Below, one piece after another: positions 29,485 to 38,331 of a stretch of 64,000 nt of DNA. The translations under genes were made by a program, and so were the position numbers. How positions within the stretch are numbered: the stretch's first letter is position 1; every line of letters begins with the position of its first letter. The notes under the pieces are model-generated. The model worked only from the letters and a program-made list of their open reading frames with translations. It had not been told where the DNA came from and searched no databases. Source of the stretch: Campylobacter curvus (lineage in GTDB: Bacteria; Campylobacterota; Campylobacteria; Campylobacterales; Campylobacteraceae); assembly GCF_013372125.1 (NCBI RefSeq), contig NZ_CP053826.1, positions 744,001-808,000 on the forward strand, written 5' to 3'.

Positions 29485-31020
29485 ATGGCAAACAAGATCT
29501 CAAGACGCGATATGCTCAAAATGAGCATGGTCGGTGCCGGTGCGCTCGCACTAAGCGGCGTAAATGCAGTAGCGGCATCAAGCGAAAAAGACGTCAAATT
29601 TGACGAGGAGTATGACATAGTCATCGTAGGAACGGGCTTTGCAGGGCTCTCAGCCGCCTTAAAAGCCAGCGAGCGCGGCAAGAAGGTTTTGATAGTCGAG
29701 AAAATGGGCCGTGCGGGCGGAAATTCCGTCATAAACGGCGGAAATATGGCTGCTCCTATGAACAAATACCAAGTCGCTCAAGGCATAAAAGATAGCAAAG
29801 AGCTATTTATCGCTGATGCCGTAAAAGACGGGCTTGGACTAAATCACACCGAGCTTTTGAGCACGATGTTTGATAAAAGCAACGATGCCGTCGCACTCCT
29901 TGAAAAATGCGGCGCTCAGTTTTCAGATAAGCTGATATTTGAGAGCGGTCACAGCGTGGCTAGAAGCTTGCAAGCCACAAACGCTTCAGGCTCTGGCTAT
30001 ATCCAGCCTATGTTAAAAGTGCTTGGCGAGGATAAAAACGTCACTATCAAAACGAGGACGAAATTTGACGACTTCGTGCTAAACGACGCCGGGAAAGTGG
30101 TAGGAATTTTAGCTCGCGAGAACTATAAATTTGACGCCAAGCTCTTTAGCGACGACATGGAAAATACAAGCGGCGATAAAAAGGCCTATAAGGCTAAAGA
30201 CGGCGTATTGCTGGCTGCAGGCGGCTTTGGACGCGACCTCTGGTATCGCCAGATCCAAGATCCTCGCATAGTGCCTACGATAGACAGCACCAACCAACAA
30301 GGCTCAAGCGCGGGAGCGATGCTAAAAGCGACCGATCTAGGCGCTATCACGCTTCAGACTTCGTGGATACAGTTCTTGCCATACTGCTCGCCTGATGAAA
30401 AGGGCTTTGGCGCAGCTGTGAATTTCACCAACCACTGCTGCAACACTTACGGCATAACGGTAAATCCAAAAACAGGCAAGCGCTTCATGAACGAGCATGC
30501 CGGTCGTAAGATCAAGTCAGACGCGTGCTTTGCAGTCATCGGCAAAGACGAGAACTACCCGGTCAACCTTTGCGACCAACAAGCAGTAGACGCGAGAAAT
30601 CCTATCTACACATCTCGCCCGTTAGAGGCCGGCGTCATCTGGAAATTTGATACCCTTGACGCGCTCGCCGCGCATTTTAAGATCCCTGCTGATGCGCTCA
30701 AAGAAAGCGTCAAAAAATATAACGAAGGAGTAGCCGCAGGAAAAGACGAATTTGGCAAGCCGGTGGATAAACTAGGTGGCATAAACATCTCAAAACCACC
30801 ATTTTATGCGAGTCGCACTATGCCAAAAGTCCACCACACTTGCGGAGGCCTCGAGATAAACACAAAGGCTCAAGTGATCTCTTATAAAACGCATAAGCCA
30901 ATAGATGGTCTATATGCTGCAGGCGAGATAACAGGCGGTGTGCATGGAGCCAGCCGTCTGGGAACATACGCGATACTTGATTGTATGGTGTTTGGTATGA
31001 TCGTCGGAGAGACGATGTAA
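29485..31020 (+). CDS. Tat-exported flavocytochrome c / fumarate reductase-like flavoprotein
   Basis: A 511-residue FAD protein with an N-terminal Tat signal (SRRDMLKM then a hydrophobic stretch to about residue 30). FAD-binding motif VIVGTGFAGLSAALKA (about 46-61), then VEKMGRAGGNSVINGG and the catalytic-type Arg/His residues near the middle, ending LYAAGEITGGVHGASRLG. This is the soluble periplasmic fumarate/urocanate/methacrylate-type reductase family. It lacks the heme domain of FccA, so it needs an external cytochrome; none is adjacent. Ribosome binding site AAAGGAGA. Substrate not known. Flanked by two copies of the repeat. Confidence 0.85.
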   Translation: MANKISRRDMLKMSMVGAGALALSGVNAVAASSEKDVKFDEEYDIVIVGTGFAGLSAALKASERGKKVLIVEKMGRAGGNSVINGGNMAAPMNKYQVAQGIKDSKELFIADAVKDGLGLNHTELLSTMFDKSNDAVALLEKCGAQFSDKLIFESGHSVARSLQATNASGSGYIQPMLKVLGEDKNVTIKTRTKFDDFVLNDAGKVVGILARENYKFDAKLFSDDMENTSGDKKAYKAKDGVLLAAGGFGRDLWYRQIQDPRIVPTIDSTNQQGSSAGAMLKATDLGAITLQTSWIQFLPYCSPDEKGFGAAVNFTNHCCNTYGITVNPKTGKRFMNEHAGRKIKSDACFAVIGKDENYPVNLCDQQAVDARNPIYTSRPLEAGVIWKFDTLDALAAHFKIPADALKESVKKYNEGVAAGKDEFGKPVDKLGGINISKPPFYASRTMPKVHHTCGGLEINTKAQVISYKTHKPIDGLYAAGEITGGVHGASRLGTYAILDCMVFGMIVGETM

Positions 31021-31028
31021 AAAAGCAC

Positions 31029-31068
31029 AAAGGATCGATTTGCCGCGCTTTTGGCAAATCGGCCCTTT
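31029..31068 (+). terminator. Terminator of the flavoprotein gene
   Basis: Stem CGATTTGCC/GGCAAATCG extended by AAAGG/CCTTT, followed by ATTTTAT. It lies just after the stop at 31020. Confidence 0.8.
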
Positions 31069-31109
31069 ATTTTATATGTTTGGCTGCTTGCTCTCGCGCA
31101 AGCGACTAC

Positions 31110-31312
31110 TAAAAATAGGCTCTGTTGCAATATTTAATTGATTTTTAACTTTCAAAAGCGAAGTCAAATCCTGTGAAGCGACGCTATCGCCGCCGATTTA
31201 CAGGGAAGCGGTAGCTGACTGCGTAAATCGTGCTATACGTTCGGCGCCTTGCGGAGTGAGCAGGGTTTGCAAAGCGAGTACCAATGGTTTATTATGACAG
31301 AGTCTAAAAACA
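31110..31312 (+). repeat. Miniature inverted-repeat element, copy B, with target duplication
   Basis: The element is 31118-31304 (187 bp), in the same orientation as copy A, starting GGCTCTGTTGCAATATTTAA. It is flanked by TAAAAATA and TAAAAACA (7/8). The centre has CGATTTAC and GTAAATCG around GCGGTAGCTGACTGC. Confidence 0.85.
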
Positions 31313-31336
31313 TTAAAATGCCATTATCGTAGCGGG

Positions 31337-32464
31337 CTAAGCCTTGCTAAATTTCACTTCAAAGGATGTGAGCTTTTCATCGCTTTGGCAGGTTATTTTA
31401 AAATTCAGCTCGTCGCAAAATTTCTTTACGATATTCAGCCCTATGCCAAAGCCGCCGTTTTGCTCGTCAAATCTCGTATAAAGCTCGAAAATATGCGGTA
31501 AATTTTGCTTTGCGATACCTTTGCCGCTATTTTTTATATTTAGCTCGCCGGGGGTTAAATTTACGCTGATATTTCCGCCTTCGTTGCAGTATTTTACGGC
31601 GTTTGAGAGTAGGTTGTCGATGATCTTTCTTAGCTTGAATTTCGAGGTGAAAAGCGATACGTCGTTTGCTAGATCAAGCTTTAAATTTATATTTTTTTGC
31701 TCGATGCTGGTGCTAAAATACTCTATCCTCTCGCTTAGCATCCGAGTTAAATCCAGCCGCTCTTTTTCATCATTTGCACCGTTTTTCAGTCTCAAAGCGA
31801 CTAGGTCCTCGTAAAGATTTGCTATCGTAGTGGCCGCGGTTTTGATGTTGCTTAGGTATTTGGCGGGATCGCTCTTAAAAAGCTCTATACTCATCAAAAT
31901 GACGCTTAAAGGCGTGTTTATCTCGTGCGTGGTGTCGCGTATGAAACCATCTAGGAATTCTATCCTTTCATAAAGCGGGCGCAAAGAGAGCCTGATGATA
32001 AAATAAGCTATCAGTAAGACCGCCGCCAAAACGCCCAGCGAGGCGAATAAAATTTTAAGCTTGAGCCTGAAAAGCTTCGTTTTCACGCCGGTCGTTTTGA
32101 TGGCTATGTAGTATTCATTTTGAGCGTTTTTATCGGCGATGTTAAACTGCACGACCAGGCTGTTGCCATCCTCGTAGCTACTTGGCATATTTGGCCTTAC
32201 ATCAAAGTCGTCTTCGATGACATCGCCTGTTTTTAGATCCACGACATACGCCTCAAAGTCATCGAAATCATCATCGTCAAGCTCGCCGTGTTTGTCGAGC
32301 TTGATCTGAAGTTCGCGTCTTAGGTCTCTTAGCTCGAATGTGTCTTTATCGATGATGAACATCTTTTCGTTTTGATAAAATATGCCCGCAAAAAGGACGG
32401 TAAATGTGATGCTCGTTAAAAAATATAATAAGAAAATAGGCAGGACATGGCGTTTGTTAAGCAT
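31337..32464 (-). CDS. Sensor histidine kinase
   Basis: A 375-residue membrane kinase: TM1 about residues 8-30, a periplasmic acidic segment (DDDDFDDF near residue 63), TM2 about 138-158, then HisKA with the phospho-acceptor H180 in DTTHEINTPLS and a HATPase domain with GFGIGLNIVKKF. It overlaps the response regulator by 8 bases, so the two are one system. The short acidic sensor domain may bind metal or a cationic ligand (inference). Confidence 0.92.
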   Translation of the reverse strand: MLNKRHVLPIFLLYFLTSITFTVLFAGIFYQNEKMFIIDKDTFELRDLRRELQIKLDKHGELDDDDFDDFEAYVVDLKTGDVIEDDFDVRPNMPSSYEDGNSLVVQFNIADKNAQNEYYIAIKTTGVKTKLFRLKLKILFASLGVLAAVLLIAYFIIRLSLRPLYERIEFLDGFIRDTTHEINTPLSVILMSIELFKSDPAKYLSNIKTAATTIANLYEDLVALRLKNGANDEKERLDLTRMLSERIEYFSTSIEQKNINLKLDLANDVSLFTSKFKLRKIIDNLLSNAVKYCNEGGNISVNLTPGELNIKNSGKGIAKQNLPHIFELYTRFDEQNGGFGIGLNIVKKFCDELNFKITCQSDEKLTSFEVKFSKA

Positions 32465-33119
32465 ATTTGTATCCGAGCTTAGACTGGCTGATGATGCGCT
32501 CCTTGCCTAAAATTTTCCTAAGTCCCGTGATGTAGACTCGAAGGCTTAGCTCGCTAGGGCTCTCATCGTAGCTCCAAATTTCACTATAAATTTCATCTCG
32601 GCTTAGGAATTTGTCTTTGTTTTTAAGCAGCAAGCTTAGCAGTTTGGCTTGTTTTTTAGGCATCGACACGATATCATCGCCTTTAAATAAAACTCCCTGG
32701 GCCATGTCAAAGCTGAAATTTTCATCTATGCGTTCTCTGGTTTTTGGATTATGCACGAAGGTGCGCCGCAGGATGTTATTGACGCGCAAAAGCAGCTCTT
32801 TAAGCTCAAATGGCTTTTTGATGTAGTCGTCGCAACCGCTTACGAAGCCATCTTGCACGTCTTTTAGGGTATTTAGCGAGGTCGTGAATATACAAGGCGT
32901 GTTGCGGCCGGTCTCTCTTAGTTCTTTAAGCAGCCTAAAGCCGTTGCCACCGATGATCTTGACGTCAAATATCCACAGATCAAAGCATTTTTCATAGGCT
33001 AAATTTAGTGCGTCTTCGTAGTTTTTTACGCTTGTGACGTCAAAATTTTCGCTTTTTAGATACGTGCTCATCATATCAAGCAGCATATTTTCGTCTTCTA
33101 CGATCAAAATTTTATTCAT
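32457..33119 (-). CDS. OmpR-family response regulator
   Basis: A 220-residue regulator with a receiver domain (phospho-acceptor D52 in WIFDVKIIGG) and a C-terminal winged helix (residues about 130-218, LSRDEIYSEIWSYDESPSELSLRVYI). It is upstream of and overlaps its kinase. Likely targets include the neighbouring DUF1104 gene 90 bases upstream (inference from position). Confidence 0.93.
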   Translation of the reverse strand: MNKILIVEDENMLLDMMSTYLKSENFDVTSVKNYEDALNLAYEKCFDLWIFDVKIIGGNGFRLLKELRETGRNTPCIFTTSLNTLKDVQDGFVSGCDDYIKKPFELKELLLRVNNILRRTFVHNPKTRERIDENFSFDMAQGVLFKGDDIVSMPKKQAKLLSLLLKNKDKFLSRDEIYSEIWSYDESPSELSLRVYITGLRKILGKERIISQSKLGYKYA

Positions 33120-33209
33120 GGCTTCTCCAAAACATCAAATTATACTTAAAATTTTGCCTGTTTTGTAGCGTTAGGGTAGGCCTTGCTCATCGCAAAGCCT
33201 AAATTCGCA

Positions 33210-33626
33210 TCAGTCGTGCTTTTTGTCAAATTTTTTACCGTCCATAAAGCCACCCTCATGACGATGTTTGTCAAAGTCATCATCCATTTTCTTGAGCTCT
33301 ATGTCTAGCCTGTCGGCATCTTTTACACTTAGAGCCGAGACTTTTTCGTTGTAGCCGGTTCTAAAATCCTGCATAAATTTATACCTGTCAGCCGCGCTCA
33401 TGGCCTCAAGCTTCTTTCTCATTTCAGACTTGAAGCCTCTTTTGGTGTCCTTTATCTGGGCTTTTAGCTCACCCACGCGCTTGTCTATCTCAAAGGCTAT
33501 GTCGCTTAGCGTTTTTGCATCGGCGTTTGCCATCATCGCGTAAAGCTCCTCGTTCGTGCTCTTCTCAAGTGAAGCGGCAAACATACTTCCAGCCATCAAG
33601 ACGGCTACTAAAACTATTTTTTTCAT
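33210..33626 (-). CDS. Periplasmic DUF1104 family protein
   Basis: A 138-residue protein with a signal peptide (MKKIVLVAVLMAGSMFAAS) and a helical body: DAKTLSDIAFEIDKRVGELKAQ, then YKFMQDFRTGYNEKVSALSVKDADRL and a His/Lys-rich tail. It is the DUF1104 family common in Campylobacter and Helicobacter, of unknown function; in C. jejuni some two-component systems control such secreted proteins. It precedes the response regulator and is read in the same direction. A shortened paralog lies at 34053. Confidence 0.8.
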   Translation of the reverse strand: MKKIVLVAVLMAGSMFAASLEKSTNEELYAMMANADAKTLSDIAFEIDKRVGELKAQIKDTKRGFKSEMRKKLEAMSAADRYKFMQDFRTGYNEKVSALSVKDADRLDIELKKMDDDFDKHRHEGGFMDGKKFDKKHD

Positions 33627-33781
33627 CTTTTCTCCTTTAAAAAATATGAGTGTATTTTAAATAAAACTTGTGAAGAAAAGGTTAAATCATATGGGGTAAA
33701 TTTTTAAAGGTTGCATCTTAATACAGTGCTGATTTTAAAATTCTAGAATATTGTAACGTCGTTTTATAAGATTTGACTATT

Positions 33782-33984
33782 TTATATTTGGCTTTGTTAA
33801 GATACTTCATTGATTTTTAACTTTCAAGAGCGAAGTCAAACCTTGTGAAGCGACGCTATCGCCGCCGATTTACAGGGAAGCGGTAGCTGACCGCGTAAAT
33901 CGTGCTATATGTTCGGCGCTTTGCGGAGCGAACAGGGTTTGCGAAGCAAGTGTCAATGATTTATTATAATATAGCCTTATATTT
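33782..33984 (+). repeat. Miniature inverted-repeat element, copy C, with perfect target duplication
   Basis: The element is 33790-33976 (187 bp), starting GGCTTTGTTAAGATACTTCA and ending ATTATAATATAGCC. TTATATTT flanks it on both sides (8/8). The hairpin CGATTTAC, GCGGTAGCTGACCGC, GTAAATCG is perfect. It separates the two DUF1104 genes. The bases between it and the neighbouring genes (33627-33781, 33985-34052) show no gene. Confidence 0.9.
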
Positions 33985-34052
33985 TGTAGCGATGGATTAA
34001 AATCGGCCGAATAGAATTCGGCCTGAATTTTAGGAGTGGAGTGTGGTGATGT

Positions 34053-34451
34053 TTAGTCGTTTTTGGCTTTTTCTTCGGGTTCGTCTTTTTTAGTGATATC
34101 CCAAATTTCAGCCTCTTTTATGCTTAGAGCACAGACTCTTTCGTTGTATCTTGCGCTAAAATCTCTCACGAAGTCATCTCTTTGTTCTTTAGCAAGAGTC
34201 TCGAGCTTGTTTTGCATTTTGGCTTCAAATGCCGCTTTTGCAGTATTTGCTTGCGCTTTTAGCTTGCCAAATCTTTTATCTATCTCAAACGCCATATCGG
34301 CAAGTGTTTTAGCGTCAGATCTCGTGATCATTTTTCCAAAGCCAACTTCTTTTGCTTTTGCAAATATCGCCAAAAGATAAGCCTTTGAAGCTATCAGAAG
34401 CGTCGGTAGACTTATTTTGTTCTGGCATATCGCTGCAGTTTGATCGCTCAT
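34053..34451 (-). CDS. DUF1104 paralog without a proper signal peptide
   Basis: A 132-residue protein whose body (DAKTLADMAFEIDKRFGKLKAQ ... DFSARYNERVCALSIKEAEIWDI) matches the 33210-33626 protein but whose first 40 residues do not form a signal peptide and whose His-rich tail is lost. A good ribosome binding site (AAAGGAGAAAA) remains. It may be a decaying duplicate or a cytoplasmic form. Located between copy C of the repeat and the YgbA-like gene. Confidence 0.6.
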   Translation of the reverse strand: MSDQTAAICQNKISLPTLLIASKAYLLAIFAKAKEVGFGKMITRSDAKTLADMAFEIDKRFGKLKAQANTAKAAFEAKMQNKLETLAKEQRDDFVRDFSARYNERVCALSIKEAEIWDITKKDEPEEKAKND

Positions 34452-34521
34452 TTTTTCTCCTTTATTTAAAATGTAGGAGAATTGTAGAAAGAATTTGTGA
34501 AAGAAAGGTTAAGCCGCGGGG

Positions 34522-34881
34522 TTAGTCGCCGCCTCTTAAAAATAGTTTTTTGATCTTGTTAAGCCCTAGCTTCATGCCGCTATATTTCATCATTTTAGCC
34601 ATCTTTTTCCACATGTCAAGCTCGTAGCAAGGATGCGGACAGCGGTGACAGCGCGGTTTTTCTATATGAGGGCAGGCTTGAAGTCTGGCGTAAGCGTATC
34701 TGACCATATGCTCACACTCTTTGCAAAGCTCAAATTCCACGCTCGTTATATTTGCTTCGCCGTTGTAGCTCAGGCTTTGCGTGCATTTGTGCTTTGGCTC
34801 GTCTTTGTGTTTGTCGGTGCAGTAAATTTGTATGAATTTCGTGACTGTCGCGACCTCGTAGCAAAATTTCTCTCTTGTCAT
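34522..34881 (-). CDS. YgbA-like cysteine-rich protein
   Basis: A 119-residue protein starting MTREKFCYEVATVTKF with Cys-rich clusters CKECEHM and CPHIEKPRCHRCPHPCYEL, matching the YgbA family (called nitrous oxide-stimulated promoter in Pfam; E. coli ygbA is induced by NO). The cysteines suggest metal binding. The start at 34881 follows AAAAGGAGAATAGT and is preferred over an upstream in-frame start. Single gene. Confidence 0.75.
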   Translation of the reverse strand: MTREKFCYEVATVTKFIQIYCTDKHKDEPKHKCTQSLSYNGEANITSVEFELCKECEHMVRYAYARLQACPHIEKPRCHRCPHPCYELDMWKKMAKMMKYSGMKLGLNKIKKLFLRGGD

Positions 34882-34962
34882 ACTATTCTCCTTTTTGGAA
34901 ATAGTAGCCAAAAAGCGTGAAATTTGATTTGAGATAAATCAAGATATTTTTAGTCCCAAATG

Positions 34963-35679
34963 TCACAGATCGTTCCGAAATTTCGCCAATGCTCTTTTAT
35001 AGTCATCCTCGCTGTCTATGCCAATACTCTGGCTTGAGACCTCCAGCATCGCTATGCGCTTGCCGTTTTCAAGAGCGCGCAGCTGTTCTAGCTTTTCGGT
35101 ACTTTCAAGATGTGAGGTGCGAAGTGAGCAAAATTCGCGTAAATTTAGCGCGCTGTATCCGTAGATGCCAAGGTGAGCTTTGTATTCGTCGCATTTAGCA
35201 CGGTCAAAAGGTATACGCGAGCGTGAAAAATATAGCGCAAAGCCGTCAAAATCAGTAACGACTTTGACTAGGTTTTTGTCATCGGCAAATTCGCCGCTAA
35301 CTAGTTTGTAGCATGAAAACATAAAGGCTTTTTCGCGTTTAGCCTCACAAAAGGCTTTGAATTTAGCGATATTTTCAGGCTCTATGAAGGGCTCGTCGGC
35401 TTGGACGTTGATGATGATCTCGCGCTCGTCTAGCCCTAAAATTTGCGCCGCTTCGTTTATGCGGTCTGTCCCGCTTTGATGATCTTTGCTCGTCATCACG
35501 GCCTTTAGTTCGTGTTTTTGTGCGATGTCAAAGACACTTTCATCATCGACCGCTACTACCACATCATCGCAGCTACTAACGCGTCTAGCCGTAGCCACAA
35601 ACATCGGCACCCCACCGATATCGCATAAAATTTTATCCTTAAACCTAGTCGAGGCCAGTCGGGCCGGTATGATTATCAT
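34963..35679 (-). CDS. kdsB: CMP-KDO synthetase
   Basis: A 238-residue 3-deoxy-manno-octulosonate cytidylyltransferase. MIIIPARLASTRFKDK is the family start and NVQADEPFIEPENI the nucleotide-binding segment. It activates KDO for lipid A core synthesis. Start at 35679 forms an ATGA overlap with thrC and follows GGATC; a start four codons earlier lacks a binding site. Last gene of the argB-cutA-thrC-kdsB operon. Confidence 0.93.
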   Translation of the reverse strand: MIIIPARLASTRFKDKILCDIGGVPMFVATARRVSSCDDVVVAVDDESVFDIAQKHELKAVMTSKDHQSGTDRINEAAQILGLDEREIIINVQADEPFIEPENIAKFKAFCEAKREKAFMFSCYKLVSGEFADDKNLVKVVTDFDGFALYFSRSRIPFDRAKCDEYKAHLGIYGYSALNLREFCSLRTSHLESTEKLEQLRALENGKRIAMLEVSSQSIGIDSEDDYKRALAKFRNDL

Positions 35680-37139
35680 TTTTTGATCCATTCTAAAATT
35701 TTATTTTCGATCTGGTTTTGGGCTATCACTTCAGGGTGTAGGATCGGCGCGTCAAATAGCGCATCTATCGCCTCAGGCACTGTGTCGTTTAAAATTTCAG
35801 CCATCTTTTTTAGCCCCTCTTTTTCGCCGCCTTTTACCTTCACGTCGCAGGCTTTTAGCATACTTGGCGTAAATTTCACCCAGTGCGCGGTCGAGGTTAT
35901 GACGTTTATACGGGAGCTGTCTACCATTTTTAGGCATGTTGCGGTATGCGGGTCGATCGCTACGCCTTTTTTAGCCCAGGAGCTTATGTAGCTTTCACAC
36001 TCCTTGTCGGTGCAAAAGTCCGCCTCAAAGTCCTCTTTTAGCGCTGCTAGTTCGTGTGCCTTGAGCTTGTAAAATTTATTTTTATTAAGCTCGTCCATGA
36101 GCTCTTTCGTGCGCACGGAGCCAAATTTATCAAAGAGTAGGCGCTCGATGTTAGAGCTTAACAAGATATCCATGGCCGGGCTTATGGTCTTGACTAAGGT
36201 TTTGTTCCTTAGATCGTAAATGCCCGTCGTAAAAAGCTCGGTCAAGATATTGTTGGCGTTTGAAGAGATCTTTATCTTGCCTATTTTCGCGCCCATTTTT
36301 TTAGCGTAATAAGCCCCCAAGGCGTTGCCGAAATTCCCGCTTGGCACGATGATGTCAAAGCTCTCGTTTTTGCCTAGTTTGCCAAGCTTTAAAAGGCGTG
36401 CGTAGGCGTATGCGTGGTAGATGATCTGAAACAAAATCCTGCCAAAATTTACGGAGTTTGCCGCGCTTAGCAAAAGACGATTTTTAGCCAGTTCGCTTTT
36501 AAAATTTTCACTTGCCAGAAGCGTTTTTAATGCGCGCTGAGCGTCGTCGAAGTTACCTTTTATGCCAAAGACCTTTAAATTTTCGCCGGGCATGCAGACC
36601 ATTTGGAGTCGCTGGACCTCGCTCGTGCCGCCCGTAGGATACAAGCAGATGGCTTTTATATTTTTAGCGTCTGCGAAGGTTTGTAGAGTCGCCGGACCGG
36701 TGTCGCCGCTCGTGGCGCACATTATGAGGTAGTTTTCGCCTCGTTTTTGCGCGAGCTTGCTTAAAATTTCACCGAAAGGCTGAAGCGCCATATCCTTAAA
36801 AGCGCGTGTGGGCCCATGATAAAGCTCGTTTATGTATAGATTTTTATCAAGTCTTTTAAACTCGGCCGGCGTATTTGGTCGGTCGAAATTTTTATAGCGT
36901 CTCAAGGCCTTTTTAAAGCTTGCCTCGTCGATGTCGAATTTAAAGAGCGAGATGATAGCCAGTGCCAGCTTTTCGTAGCTTAACGCGCTTAGATCTCGCC
37001 ATGCTTTAGCGCTTATCTTTGGAAGCTTCGTCGGTGCGTAAAGTCCGCCGTGGACGCTGCTTGGATTTAGCAGTGCGGTACTTAAATTTACATTTTTTAC
37101 CTTTTCGTTTTTGTCCGCTCTTGTGGGTGTGAGTCTCAT
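35676..37139 (-). CDS. thrC: Threonine synthase
   Basis: A 487-residue PLP enzyme converting O-phosphohomoserine to threonine. The N-terminal family motif GGLYAP, YHGPTRAFKDMA (with the PLP Lys in FKD), CATSGDTGPA and PSGNFGNALGAYYAKKMG are visible. Start at 37139 overlaps the cutA stop as ATGA; an in-frame ATG ten codons earlier lies inside cutA. Both neighbours are coupled by overlaps. Confidence 0.94.
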   Translation of the reverse strand: MRLTPTRADKNEKVKNVNLSTALLNPSSVHGGLYAPTKLPKISAKAWRDLSALSYEKLALAIISLFKFDIDEASFKKALRRYKNFDRPNTPAEFKRLDKNLYINELYHGPTRAFKDMALQPFGEILSKLAQKRGENYLIMCATSGDTGPATLQTFADAKNIKAICLYPTGGTSEVQRLQMVCMPGENLKVFGIKGNFDDAQRALKTLLASENFKSELAKNRLLLSAANSVNFGRILFQIIYHAYAYARLLKLGKLGKNESFDIIVPSGNFGNALGAYYAKKMGAKIGKIKISSNANNILTELFTTGIYDLRNKTLVKTISPAMDILLSSNIERLLFDKFGSVRTKELMDELNKNKFYKLKAHELAALKEDFEADFCTDKECESYISSWAKKGVAIDPHTATCLKMVDSSRINVITSTAHWVKFTPSMLKACDVKVKGGEKEGLKKMAEILNDTVPEAIDALFDAPILHPEVIAQNQIENKILEWIKK

Positions 37140-37447
37140 TTTTTGCCTTTTGTTTGATTTTTTACCCAAATTTTGTATTTTTTATAGATATCTTTTGGCT
37201 TGAAAGATAGAATTTCAGGTAGCTCGTAGTCGTGATTTGCTTTTATGAATTTAGCTATTTTTTTAAATTTAGCGTCCGTCTTGATGAGTAGAATTCTCTC
37301 TTTCTCGTCGCAAATTTTATCGTCCCAGACGTAAAGACTATCTGCTTTTGTGCTACTGACGCAAGCGGCCAAGCCATTTTTGATGAGCTTTTTGCCTAGC
37401 ATTTTGGCCGCCTTTTTATCAGCGACCGAGGTCATTAAAATTTTCAT
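37136..37447 (-). CDS. cutA: CutA-like divalent-cation tolerance protein
   Basis: A 103-residue protein of the CutA1 family: LIKNGLAACVSSTKADSLYVWDDKI, then ERILLIKTDAKFKKIAKFI and YELPEILSF, which match the trimeric PII-like fold. Role in metal tolerance is debated. Translationally coupled to argB upstream and to thrC downstream (ATGA overlaps). Confidence 0.88.
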   Translation of the reverse strand: MKILMTSVADKKAAKMLGKKLIKNGLAACVSSTKADSLYVWDDKICDEKERILLIKTDAKFKKIAKFIKANHDYELPEILSFKPKDIYKKYKIWVKNQTKGKK

Positions 37448-38289
37448 CCTTTTATCATCGTCCCTATGCCGTCATCGGTAAAGAGCTCTAGTAGCAGCGA
37501 ATGAGGCAGCCTGCCGTCAAGTATGTGTGCATTTGCGACGCCGTTTTTGACGCATTCAAGTGCCGCATCGACCTTTGGTATCATGCCGCCGTTTATCGTG
37601 CCGTCCTCTTTTAGTGCGGTTATATGTGCCTCGTTTAGTTTGCTGATCAAATTTCCGTCTTTATCCAGTATCCCGCGTGTGTCGGTGAGAAATATCACGC
37701 GTTCGGCCTTTAGCGCGCTTGCTATCTTGCTCGCGCACAAATCGGCGTTTATGTTGTAGCTGTTGGCCTCGTCGTCAGTGGCGACAGGAGCGACGACCGG
37801 GATCAGGCCGTTTTCGAGCAGGCCGTTTAAGACGTAGGTATTTACGCGCTCTATCTCGCCCACAAAGCCGTATTTGCCGTTATTTAAAATTCTTGCCTTG
37901 AGTAAATTCGCATCTTTGCCGCTCACGCCGATCGCTCTTGCGCCGTTTTTGTTCAAAAGCGCGGTGATCTCTTTGTTGATATTGCCGCTAAGTACCATTT
38001 CGACGATCTCCATAGCCTCTTTGTCGGTCACGCGAAGCCCGTCTACGAACTCACTTTTTATATGCAAACGATCAAGGTAGGAATTTATCTTTTTACCGCC
38101 GCCATGCACGACCACGACTTTGCAACCTACAAGCTGAAGCAGCGCTATATCGCGAACGAAGTCGTTTTTGAGCGTATCATCTATCTGTGCGGAGCCGCCG
38201 TATTTGACGATGAAAATTTTATTGCGAAATTTTTGAATATAAGGCAGGGCCGAGATGATGACCTGCGCGACTTGTAGTGAATTTTGCAC
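37444..38289 (-). CDS. argB: Acetylglutamate kinase
   Basis: A 281-residue N-acetylglutamate kinase, second step of arginine synthesis. KYGGSAQIDD near residue 29, VVVHGGGKKIN, and the C-terminal DGTINGGMIPKVDAAL are present. Start GTG at 38289 follows AAGGATC. Heads the argB-cutA-thrC-kdsB run of overlapping genes. Confidence 0.94.
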   Translation of the reverse strand: MQNSLQVAQVIISALPYIQKFRNKIFIVKYGGSAQIDDTLKNDFVRDIALLQLVGCKVVVVHGGGKKINSYLDRLHIKSEFVDGLRVTDKEAMEIVEMVLSGNINKEITALLNKNGARAIGVSGKDANLLKARILNNGKYGFVGEIERVNTYVLNGLLENGLIPVVAPVATDDEANSYNINADLCASKIASALKAERVIFLTDTRGILDKDGNLISKLNEAHITALKEDGTINGGMIPKVDAALECVKNGVANAHILDGRLPHSLLLELFTDDGIGTMIKG

Positions 38290-38331
38290 TTCGATCCTTC
38301 GCTAAAAATGTCAGATTATAACAAAATGCGC

